64,000 bases of DNA from CAYYKK01 sp046351395 (lineage in GTDB: Bacteria > Myxococcota_A > Polyangia > Polyangiales > Polyangiaceae). Location of the stretch: the NCBI GenBank assembly GCA_046351395.1, contig JAXLYP010000028.1, forward strand, positions 1 to 64,000, read 5' to 3'. The notes beneath the pieces are model-generated. The model worked only from the letters and a program-made list of their open reading frames with translations, did no database searches and had not been told where the DNA came from. The translations under genes and the position numbers were made by a program. The stretch's first letter is position 1. The number at the start of each line of letters is the position of its first letter. Of the stretch, positions 8,776-16,373 are shown one piece after another.

Positions 8776-10377
8776 ATGACCCACCGCACGCGAACCATCA
8801 CCGCCGCCATCACGTTCACCCTCGGAGCGCTCGCCGGGTGCGCGCCGCTCGGTCCCGGGGAGGAGGACGACGACAGCTCCGACTTCGACGCCGCGCTCGC
8901 GGGCGACTCCATCGCGGAGCTCGCCATGCAGAACCTCGGCGGCAAAGCGTGCGGCACGAACTCGAAGGGCGGGAAGGGGTTCTACTCGAGCTGCAACGGC
9001 AACGGAGGGCAGCCCGAGTATTGGTGCTCCGACTTCGCGAAGTGGGTCTGGGCCCAGGCGGGCGCGAAGGTGGACGGGCTGACGGCCGCCGCGGGCACGT
9101 TCTACTGCTACGGACAGAACCACGGCACGCTCTCGAACACGCCCCACGTCGGCGACGCGGTCGTGTTCAACTACCAGGGGAATTGCTGGGCGGATCACGT
9201 CGCCCTCGTGACGAAGGTCAACCCGGACGGGACCATCGAGACCACGAGCGGCGATTGGAACGGCGAGAGCGGGAGCCAGGCGCACTTCGCCGCCACCGCG
9301 AGCGTCGTCCAGAACAAGCCCGCCTTTCCCGGCGTGGTCGGATCCACCCCAGGCGCCATCGGCATGACGATCAGCGGGTTCATTTCGCCCTCCGGTCTCC
9401 CGTCGGCTGCGCCCCCGCCGCCCCCTCCACCGCCGGAGGGCAACCAGGCGTTCCTCTATCCCAACCAGCAGCACTTCGTGCACCGCGGCGCGAACGGCAA
9501 CATTCGCCACCACTTTTGGGACGCGAACGTGAACGCCGTGACGACAGACAATTGGGGCACCGCGGCGGGGCAGCCGGTCTCGTTCGTCCACGGCACGTCA
9601 CAGCACGTGTTCGCGCGGAAGCAGGACGGCTCGCTCGGACATTGGTTCTGGGATCCGGTGAACGGCTCGCGCTCGGACAATTGGGCCCCGGGCGCGGGGC
9701 TCGCGGGCGATCCCGCGGCGACGACCATCGGGGACTTCCAGGCGGTGTGGGCCGTGGACGGCGGCGGCAAGCTCCAGCACTGGTTCTGGGGTCCGAAGAC
9801 GAACGGCGTGCAGCACGACACGTGGGGCTCGGGCGTCACCGGGCGGCCCAGCGTGTTCGTGACCGCGACCGGAGATCAGCACGCGTTCGCGCGCGGCACG
9901 GGCGGAGCGCTCGAGCATTGGTGGTGGTCCGCGAGCGGCGGGATTCAGCACGACACGTGGGGTTCGGGGCTCGCGGGCGATCCCTCGACCCTCGTGATCG
10001 GAGACTTCCAGGACGCGTGGGCCGTCGACATGGCGGGCAAGCTTCAGCATTGGTACTGGGGCCCCAAGACGAACGGCGTGCAGCACGATACGTGGGGCTC
10101 GGGCGTGAAGGGACGGCCCGCCGTGTTCGTCACCAAGAACGGCGAGCAGCACGCGTTCGTCCGAGGCACGAACGGCACGCTGGAGCACTGGTGGTGGATG
10201 CCGAACGGAGGCGGCATCCTGCACGACACGTGGGGCTCGGGGATCACCGAGGACCCGACGGCGATCGTGATCGGTGACCAGCAGCACGTGTGGGCGCTCG
10301 ACGCCGCGGGCCACGCGCAGCACTGGTTCTGGGATCCCGCGAAGAACGTCGTGAGCCACGACGACTGGGGAATGTGA
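8776..10377 (+). CDS. Exported CHAP-type peptidoglycan hydrolase with seven-repeat lectin-like propeller
   Basis: Predicted 533-residue lipoprotein. The signal peptide ends in ALAGC, so Cys22 should be lipidated. A CHAP (NlpC/P60-like amidase/endopeptidase) domain follows: catalytic Cys84 in YWCSDFAKW, His141 in WADHVALVTKV and a later polar residue in SGDWNGES. A proline-rich linker (about residues 210-221) leads to residues 222-533, which contain seven ~45-residue repeats, each with an aromatic core of the HWFW/HWWW/HWYW type and several with the segment GPKTNGVQHDTWGSG. Seven such units fit a seven-bladed propeller like the PLL-type fucose/sugar lectins, which is a structural guess. The likely role is cutting peptidoglycan of another cell after glycan binding. 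The propeller is nearly the same as that of the gene at 22140. The gene has its own sigma-54 promoter. Confidence 0.82.
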   Translation: MTHRTRTITAAITFTLGALAGCAPLGPGEEDDDSSDFDAALAGDSIAELAMQNLGGKACGTNSKGGKGFYSSCNGNGGQPEYWCSDFAKWVWAQAGAKVDGLTAAAGTFYCYGQNHGTLSNTPHVGDAVVFNYQGNCWADHVALVTKVNPDGTIETTSGDWNGESGSQAHFAATASVVQNKPAFPGVVGSTPGAIGMTISGFISPSGLPSAAPPPPPPPPEGNQAFLYPNQQHFVHRGANGNIRHHFWDANVNAVTTDNWGTAAGQPVSFVHGTSQHVFARKQDGSLGHWFWDPVNGSRSDNWAPGAGLAGDPAATTIGDFQAVWAVDGGGKLQHWFWGPKTNGVQHDTWGSGVTGRPSVFVTATGDQHAFARGTGGALEHWWWSASGGIQHDTWGSGLAGDPSTLVIGDFQDAWAVDMAGKLQHWYWGPKTNGVQHDTWGSGVKGRPAVFVTKNGEQHAFVRGTNGTLEHWWWMPNGGGILHDTWGSGITEDPTAIVIGDQQHVWALDAAGHAQHWFWDPAKNVVSHDDWGM

Positions 10378-10466
10378 TCACGGCCGCGCTCGCGACGGCG
10401 GCGCGCGCAGATCGCGGCGCGCGCAGGGTACCGAGGCGCGCGTCGTGGTACCGTCGTGCGTAGATC

Positions 10467-11927
10467 GTGTCGACGTCCAAGCGCCGAGAGACCGGAGACG
10501 GGGATCGCACCTTCGAACTCGCCACCATCCCGGGTGACGAAGCGGCCCGACCGATGGTCAGCCTGCTGTGGGAGGGCGGAGCGGCGACGCTCCCTCTCCC
10601 CGATCGCGATCCCTGCCTCATCGGCCGCGGCGCGGACGCCGACATCGTGATCGACTCGCGCTCCATTTCACGCCGCCACGCGCGCCTCTTCCAGAAGGGA
10701 GGCTTCGCGATCGAGGATCTCGGGAGCGCGAACGGCACGCGCGTCGGCGGCCGGCGGCTCGAGAGCGGCGAGAGGGCGCGCTTCGAGCTCAACGAGCCGG
10801 TGATGGTGGGCGGCACGGTCCTCGTGCTTCGCGCCGGAGCGATGGGTGTCGCTCCCATGGCTGCGACCGAGCCGCGCGCGGCGGCGCTCACACCTCCCGC
10901 CGCGGGGGGCAAGGGCCGGCGGCGGGACGCAGACACCGCGCAGACCGCGTCGTCCCCGATGGACGAGATCGACAAGATGATCTCGCTCGTCGCGCCGACC
11001 GAGCTCTCCGTCCTCCTCCTCGGGGAGACGGGCGCGGGGAAGGGCTATTTCGCGCGCATCATCCACGATCGCTCGCGCCGGTCGGCGGGCCCGTTCCTGC
11101 ATCTGAACTGCGCTGCGCTGCCCGAGAACCTGCTCGAGAGCGAGCTCTTCGGGTACGAGCGGGGCGCGTTCTCCGGGGCTCAGCAGGCGAAGCCCGGGCT
11201 GCTCGAGAGCGCGGAGCGAGGCACGGTGTTCCTCGACGAGGTCGGCGATCTACCGGCCGCGGTTCAGGCGAAGGTGCTCGTCGCGATCGAGCGCCGCGAG
11301 GTGCTGCGGCTCGGCGCGCTGAAGGCGAAGCCGATCGACGTGCGCTTCGTCTCCGCGACCAACCGGCCGACGGACGCGCAAGGGATCGCGGGGCTGCGGC
11401 CCGACCTTTATTTCCGCCTCGCGGGGCTCCCGATCCACCTGCCCCCGCTCCGCGCGCGCGCCGCGGAGATCCCCGCGCTCGCGGGCGCGTTCTTGCGCGC
11501 CGCGGCCGAGCGGGCGGGCCGCGCGGCGCCCGCGATCTCCCCGGGAGCCGTGGCCGCTCTGGTCTCGCACCCGTGGCCCGGCAACGTGCGCGAGCTCGCC
11601 GCGGTGATCGATCGCGCGCTCCTCTTCTGCGGCGACACGCTGCTCGCCGAGCATCTGCACCTCGCGCCCCCCGCCGCGGCGGCGCGTCCCGCGCAGGACG
11701 CGGCCCCGCCTTCGAGCCGCGACCGCGCCGCGCCGCGCCCGGAGGGGCCGCGCGAGATGCGCCCCCTCGCGGCGGAGTACGAGGAGATCGAGCGCCGTCG
11801 CATCGTCGAGGCGCTCGAGGCGTGCGGGGCGAACCAGTCGCGCGCCGCGGAGCTCCTCGGCATCTCGCGGCGCACGCTCATCACCCGGATGATCGAGTTC
11901 GGCCTCCCCCGCCCTCGGAAGGGTTGA
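10467..11927 (+). CDS. FHA-domain sigma-54-dependent transcription activator
   Basis: Predicted 486-residue regulator. An N-terminal FHA domain (about residues 40-120; GR at 53-54, SRRH at 68-71, NGT at 89-91) should bind phosphothreonine peptides. The AAA+ domain follows, with Walker A GETGAGKG (186-193), the sigma-54 contact loop GAFSGA (233-238; the usual motif is GAFTGA) and Walker B VFLDEV (254-259). A Fis-type helix-turn-helix ends the protein (NQSRAAELLGISRRTL). FHA-type activators in myxobacteria are switched by Ser/Thr kinases, and a kinase gene is convergent here with a 47-bp overlap of the 3' ends. Three sigma-54-type promoters with inverted-repeat upstream sites lie in the same 14-kb region. 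That this protein acts on them is inference. The start is GTG at 10467, the only reasonable one before the FHA domain. Confidence 0.9.
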   Translation: MSTSKRRETGDGDRTFELATIPGDEAARPMVSLLWEGGAATLPLPDRDPCLIGRGADADIVIDSRSISRRHARLFQKGGFAIEDLGSANGTRVGGRRLESGERARFELNEPVMVGGTVLVLRAGAMGVAPMAATEPRAAALTPPAAGGKGRRRDADTAQTASSPMDEIDKMISLVAPTELSVLLLGETGAGKGYFARIIHDRSRRSAGPFLHLNCAALPENLLESELFGYERGAFSGAQQAKPGLLESAERGTVFLDEVGDLPAAVQAKVLVAIERREVLRLGALKAKPIDVRFVSATNRPTDAQGIAGLRPDLYFRLAGLPIHLPPLRARAAEIPALAGAFLRAAAERAGRAAPAISPGAVAALVSHPWPGNVRELAAVIDRALLFCGDTLLAEHLHLAPPAAAARPAQDAAPPSSRDRAAPRPEGPREMRPLAAEYEEIERRRIVEALEACGANQSRAAELLGISRRTLITRMIEFGLPRPRKG

Positions 11928-13023
11928 GGCGATCGTCGATCTCGGTGCGCTCGAGATCCTCGGGCTCCGCGCCCGGCGCGATCGACGGCTCGGCCCGGGG
12001 CGCTCGGTCGAGCTGGTTCGTCGTCGAGTCCTCGCGGAACGGCGTGACCTCGCGCGTCTCGGCGTCCTCCGCGGATCGCGCGTGCGCGACGCGATCGGCG
12101 ATCCAGAGGGGGCTCGGCGCGCCCGCGAGGAGGATGAACTCCCCCGCGAGCTCCTCCACGGATCGGAACCGGAGGAGCGGATCGCCGGCGAACGCGCGGC
12201 CAAAGAACCGTTCGAGCGCGAGCGAGTTCGGCGCGTTCGGCGGGATGGCGCGCCTCGCGCCGAGCACGATCTGCTTCGCGATGTCGGGGCCGTTCCGGCC
12301 GACGAACGGCATCTCCCCCGTGACGAGCGTGAACGCGACGACCGCGAGCGCCCACGCGTCGACGCGCTCGTCGAGCCGATGGCCGCGGATCTGCTCCGGG
12401 CTCATGTACGAGGGGGACCCGAGCGCGACGTTCGCGCCGGTCAGGATGTCCTTGTTCTCGGCCCACTTCGCGATCCCGAAGTCGATGAGCTTCGCGACGA
12501 TCTCGCCCCCGACGTTCACCGATCCAGGAGAGGCGGCGACGGCGGTGCGCGCGAGGAAGATGTTCGCGGGCTTCACGTCTCGGTGGATGAGGCCCGCGCG
12601 GTGCGCCGCGCCGAGACCGCTCGCGACCTGACTGACGAGCGTCGCGACCTCGGAGAGCGGCCAGATCCGCGCCTGCTCCTGCGTCGCGAGAAGATCGATG
12701 CCCTCGAGCAGCTCCATCACGATGTAGGGCGTGTCCTGCTCCGTGCCGTAGTCGAGCACCTGCACGATGTGAGGGTGGCGGAGCCGCGCGACGGCCTTCG
12801 CCTCCTGCTCGAACCGCGCGCGCAGATCGGCGCGGTGCGCGCCCTCCACGCTCATCAACTTCACGGCGACGGGCGTGCCGAGCGTGAGGTGCTGAGCCGT
12901 CCAGACCGAGCCCATCCCGCCGTCCGCGAGGTGCCTGTCGAGCCTGTAGCGCCCGCCGAGGACGCGGCCCGAGAGGCTCGCGAATCGATCATCGTGTGCG
13001 GGATTCAGGACCGAGCCCTCCAA
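11881..13023 (-). CDS. Ser/Thr protein kinase, soluble
   Basis: Predicted 380-residue kinase. The catalytic domain starts near residue 20 (GGRYRLDRHLADGGMGSVW, the Gly loop). It contains the ATP-binding lysine in PVAVKLM, the catalytic loop HRDVKPANIF, the magnesium loop DFGIAKW, and GSPSYMSPEQ in the activation segment. All catalytic residues are present. The C-terminal ~80 residues are acidic and low in complexity, without a membrane segment, so the kinase should be cytoplasmic. TTG at 13023 is the only start codon in frame before the domain; no good ribosome site is visible. Its last 47 bases overlap the end of the FHA sigma-54 activator gene on the other strand. The FHA domain makes that activator a natural substrate, but this is not shown by sequence. 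Confidence 0.88.
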   Translation of the reverse strand: MEGSVLNPAHDDRFASLSGRVLGGRYRLDRHLADGGMGSVWTAQHLTLGTPVAVKLMSVEGAHRADLRARFEQEAKAVARLRHPHIVQVLDYGTEQDTPYIVMELLEGIDLLATQEQARIWPLSEVATLVSQVASGLGAAHRAGLIHRDVKPANIFLARTAVAASPGSVNVGGEIVAKLIDFGIAKWAENKDILTGANVALGSPSYMSPEQIRGHRLDERVDAWALAVVAFTLVTGEMPFVGRNGPDIAKQIVLGARRAIPPNAPNSLALERFFGRAFAGDPLLRFRSVEELAGEFILLAGAPSPLWIADRVAHARSAEDAETREVTPFREDSTTNQLDRAPRAEPSIAPGAEPEDLERTEIDDRLNPSEGGGGRTRSSG

Positions 13024-13189
13024 GCCGAACGAGCCCGTTCGCCGCGGCTCGCGTCATCATCTATCACTTTCGCGCTCGAAGCACGCTCCCGTGCTCGGAC
13101 GCATCAAGGCGGCTCGGACGGACACCGCGATGGCAGGTCGAACTCGGCGGGGACGGACGCGCTCGAAGGACCCGACACTCGGGTGGAGC

Positions 13190-14134
13190 TCACGAGCGCG
13201 GCGCGCGGCGAGGCCTGGGCTTCTTCGAGCTCTCCTTGGACGACGCCGGGACCCGGTCACCGTCACGGCGCATGAAATCGAGGAAGCGCCCCGCGGTCGC
13301 GGAGAGCTGCTCGGGTAGCCACACCGCGGAGATGCCGCTCGGCGGACTCGGCGCGAGGGGGACGGCGCGCACGCCGGGAAAGCCGATCCGCTCGGCGAAG
13401 CGGGGCGCGAGCGCGACCCCATAGCCGGTCGAGACGAACGCCATCATCACCTCGAGCTGCTGCACCTCGAGGACGACGTCGGGCTCCACCCCGAGCGCCT
13501 CGAAGCGCGCCTTCAGGAACCCCCGCACGCTCGGCTCGCCAGCGGCCGAGAGGAGGATCAGTCTCTCGCGCGCGATGCGCGGGAAGTCCACCGATGGGAG
13601 GCTGGCGAACGGATGCCCCGCGGGCACGAGCGCGACCAGGGAGGTGCGCTCGACGACCTCCGAGGCGAAGCGCGGCGCGTCTCCCGCGCGCAGGCTCACG
13701 AAGGCGACATCGCACGAGCCTCGATCGAGGGAGGCGACGAGCTCCGCGCTCGTGCCCGGTACGACGCGGACATCCGCGTGCGGGTGCGCCGCCTGAAACC
13801 GAGCGACCACGGCTGGCAGCCGAGTGAGCGCGCTCATCATCGTGAACCCGAGCGAGAGCCGGCCGACCTCACCGCTCGCGGCGCGCCTCGCACGCTCGGC
13901 GCCGGACGACAGGGCGTCGAGCGCGGCGCGGGCCGACACCGCGAACGACTGGCCCGACTCGGTGAGCACGACGCGGCGCTGGGTGCGATCGAAGAGCTTC
14001 GCGCCCACCTCGTCCTCGAGCGCGCGGAGGGTCTGACTCACCGCGGACTGCGCGATGCGGAGCCGCGCGGCGGCGCGGCCGAAGTGGAGCTCCTCGGCGA
14101 GGGCGAGGAACACACGGACGTGGCGCATCTCCAT
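13190..14134 (-). CDS. LysR-family transcription regulator
   Basis: Predicted 314-residue regulator with an N-terminal winged helix-turn-helix (MEMRHVRVFLALAEELHFGR, then AAARLRIAQSAVSQTLRALE) and a substrate-binding domain typical of the family. The longer frame to 14170 uses TTG; ATG at 14134 places the protein at the standard LysR start and has GGAGA upstream. It is divergent from the dihaem lipoprotein gene at 14215, and LysR proteins usually control the divergent neighbour. The inducer is unknown. The C-terminus is extended by a short basic tail (SSKKPRPRRAPRS). Confidence 0.88.
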   Translation of the reverse strand: MEMRHVRVFLALAEELHFGRAAARLRIAQSAVSQTLRALEDEVGAKLFDRTQRRVVLTESGQSFAVSARAALDALSSGAERARRAASGEVGRLSLGFTMMSALTRLPAVVARFQAAHPHADVRVVPGTSAELVASLDRGSCDVAFVSLRAGDAPRFASEVVERTSLVALVPAGHPFASLPSVDFPRIARERLILLSAAGEPSVRGFLKARFEALGVEPDVVLEVQQLEVMMAFVSTGYGVALAPRFAERIGFPGVRAVPLAPSPPSGISAVWLPEQLSATAGRFLDFMRRDGDRVPASSKESSKKPRPRRAPRS

Positions 14135-14214
14135 GACGGCAATCTCTCCGGGTGATGAATCGACGCGCAAGCCGCTATTGGACGGTGCGCGCGGTCGCCC
14201 GCATCGTGGTGCGA

Positions 14215-15213
14215 ATGAAAGGCCCTCGGCGCGGACGCGCGCGGCTCGATGTGCGGGTTCATGCTCTGACGCTCGCGCTCCTCACCGCCTGCTCGGACTA
14301 CCACGACTGCCCCGTTCCCGATCCGACCCTCCAAGCGAACCTGCCCGCGCGACTCTCCGAGACGGGCCTCTTCGCTGCGGGGACGACGGAGCTCGCTCCG
14401 GGGGTGCGGCCGTACACTCCGACGTTCGCGCTCTGGAGCGACGGCGCCGAGAAGCGCCGTTGGATCTCGATCCCCGAGGGCGCGCGAATCGACACGAAGG
14501 ACATGGATGCGTGGCGGTTCCCGGTCGGGACGAAGGTCTGGAAGGAGTTCGTGCGCGATGGCGTCCGCGTCGAGACACGCCTGCTCCAGAAGATCGACGA
14601 GAGCGACGCGGGCTGGGCGGCGATGGCCTACGCGTGGACCGCCGATGGCTCGGACGCCGTCGCCGCGCCCCTCGGCGTGATCGCCGCGCTCGGCACCCCG
14701 CACGACATCCCCGCAGCGGATCGCTGCATGGGTTGCCACGCCGGAAGAGCGAGCCGCGTCCTCGGCTTCTCCGCGCTCCAACTGTCGCACGAAGGGGCCG
14801 AAGGAGAGTGGGACCTCGATCGGCTCCGCGCCGCATCCATGCTCACGACGGACCCCGGGCGCAGTTTCGAGATCCCCGGGGACGCGGATACCCGCGCAGC
14901 GCTCGGCTACCTGCACGCGAACTGCAGTCACTGCCACAACGGGTCACGGCCGGAGGCGGTCGGGCCTCGGTGCTTCGACCCCGAGAAGAGCTTCGACCTC
15001 TACCTCACTGTCGGCCGGCTCGGCTCGCCGAGCGAGACGGCGACCTATGAGACCGCAATCGGCGACATCGTCGAGCCCGGAGACCCGGAAGGGAGCGAGC
15101 TCTTCCAAAAGATGAGTCACCGCGGTGAAGGCAAGCAGATGCCCCCGCTCGCGACCGACGTCGTCGACGACGCCGGGGTCGCGCTGATGCGTCGCTGGAT
15201 CGGCGGGCTCTGA
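14215..15213 (+). CDS. Dihaem c-type cytochrome-like lipoprotein
   Basis: Predicted 332-residue exported protein. A short signal sequence (HALTLALLTAC) ends in a lipobox. Two haem-c attachment motifs are present, CMGCH near the middle and CSHCH further on. The stretches PTFALWSDGAEKRRWI and WRFPVGTKVWKEF are typical of a family of outer-surface haem proteins also seen in planctomycetes and Shewanella (SO2930-like). It probably transfers electrons or acts as a peroxidase-like protein; the reaction is not known. ATG at 14215 is preferred over 14152 because it opens directly into the signal peptide. Divergent from the LysR gene, which is the likely regulator. Confidence 0.75.
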   Translation: MKGPRRGRARLDVRVHALTLALLTACSDYHDCPVPDPTLQANLPARLSETGLFAAGTTELAPGVRPYTPTFALWSDGAEKRRWISIPEGARIDTKDMDAWRFPVGTKVWKEFVRDGVRVETRLLQKIDESDAGWAAMAYAWTADGSDAVAAPLGVIAALGTPHDIPAADRCMGCHAGRASRVLGFSALQLSHEGAEGEWDLDRLRAASMLTTDPGRSFEIPGDADTRAALGYLHANCSHCHNGSRPEAVGPRCFDPEKSFDLYLTVGRLGSPSETATYETAIGDIVEPGDPEGSELFQKMSHRGEGKQMPPLATDVVDDAGVALMRRWIGGL

Positions 15214-15243
15214 GGCGCGCGCGGTCGGCCGTGAATCGAGCTT

Positions 15244-15492
15244 TCAAGGTTGCTCGATAGGCGGGTTCGCGAGGCGCATCCGGACGTCGTTCACCGGGGG
15301 GGCGAACCCGAGCGCCGTCATCGTGACCGAAGCGACGGCGAACGCGATCCAGCCGAGCGGCTGCGCATGGAGCACGCCCAGCGGGATGATCATGATCGCG
15401 GAACCCGCGACGAGAGCGCCCATGGCCCTCTGTGCCGAACGAATCGCGCGCACCCGGTTGAACAGGGAGAACGGCCGCGGGCGACGGGACAC
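15244..15492 (-). CDS. Small two-helix membrane protein
   Basis: Predicted 82-residue protein with two hydrophobic segments (AMGALVAGSAIMIIPLGVL and IAFAVASVTMTALGFA) and a basic N-terminus, which suggests a hairpin in the inner membrane. Start is GTG at 15492, 12 bp after the stop of the SpoIIAA-like gene, so the two are likely co-transcribed. No family was recognised. Confidence 0.5.
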   Translation of the reverse strand: MSRRPRPFSLFNRVRAIRSAQRAMGALVAGSAIMIIPLGVLHAQPLGWIAFAVASVTMTALGFAPPVNDVRMRLANPPIEQP

Positions 15493-15504
15493 GCGAACCG
15501 GCCG

Positions 15505-15930
15505 CTACTTCGGCTTCTGCTCGCCCGTCTCGAGCCAGGCGAGCGCGAGGCGCTCGTCCTGGAAGAACGAGAACTCGGGCAGGTTGTTCTCGATCGAGAG
15601 GCGCCGGATCTGCATCGCGCTGAGGGAGCTAGAGACGAGGTTGGCCGCGCGCGACAGGCCGAGCTCGTGACCGGCCTTCATCGACTCCCCGTGGCATTTG
15701 CCGACCTCCTCCTTCTGCGCCGGGTAGCGCGTCAGGTCCGCGAGGACGTGCCAGGGACCGTCCGTCGCGCGGAGCTCTCGCATCCCGGCGATCGACGCGG
15801 CGAGGTACTGCCGCGCGAGCGGCTCGTCCCAAAAACCCCAGAAGGTGAAGCGCAGGACTCGCTTGATTCGGTCCACACGGACCTCGAACCCAGCCGCCTC
15901 GTTCCCACCGGTCCAAAGATCTCTCGCCAT
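15505..15930 (-). CDS. SpoIIAA/STAS-like protein
   Basis: Predicted 141-residue soluble protein. Segments such as GFEVRVDRIKRVLRFTFWGF and DGPWHVLADLTRYPAQ, alternating with helices, fit the SpoIIAA-like (STAS) fold, which usually mediates protein-protein interaction or lipid binding. ATG at 15930 gives the expected length; the longer frame to 16038 is rich in Arg/Ser and looks noncoding. It is the first gene of a two-gene operon with the small membrane protein. Function is not assigned beyond the fold class. Confidence 0.6.
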   Translation of the reverse strand: MARDLWTGGNEAAGFEVRVDRIKRVLRFTFWGFWDEPLARQYLAASIAGMRELRATDGPWHVLADLTRYPAQKEEVGKCHGESMKAGHELGLSRAANLVSSSLSAMQIRRLSIENNLPEFSFFQDERLALAWLETGEQKPK

Positions 15931-16373
15931 CGGTTCGTTCCTTCGAGTGAACCACACTTCGGCGCGTCCGGAGCATCCAACGCGAGCGCTCGAACGCGCG
16001 GTCCGACTCCACGAGCCACATGGCGCCTCGAGCCGCACGCCGCGCGCTCACTTTGGGGGGTACTCGCGGGCGCGACGATCGCGTCGAGATCGCGCGCGTT
16101 CGGATGCGCTCGAGAGCTCGGCGGGTGGGGCAAGCGATCGGAGGAAGGCGGGCGTCGCGGTGGAGCGGCGAGGATCGGCGATCACCGCACGTACGCGGCG
16201 GCTCGCTCCGACCTTAGGGCGCGTCCGGAAATAACTGGCGCATTCGGCCGACGCTGCATCCCCGCGGCCGGCGTTACTCCTCCTCAAAATAGCCCCACTA
16301 TTCCTCGTCGTCGCGCCTTGGCCGCGGGGCGCATCGTCGCCCTCGGTGCAGCCACTTATTGCCGGACGCGCCC
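15931..16373. other. Intergenic region, no gene seen
   Basis: A 443-bp gap between two minus-strand genes. The frames crossing it are rich in Arg, Ala and Ser and lack a plausible start or domain. It should contain the promoter of the SpoIIAA-like operon and the 3' region of the DUF2169 gene. No strong hairpin with a T tract and no recognisable operator was found. Confidence 0.5.

Noticed and set aside
16048..16287. Small minus-strand frame in the 15931-16373 gap
   Set aside because: Arg/Ala/Ser-rich, without a ribosome site or domain; likely a chance frame in G+C-rich DNA.
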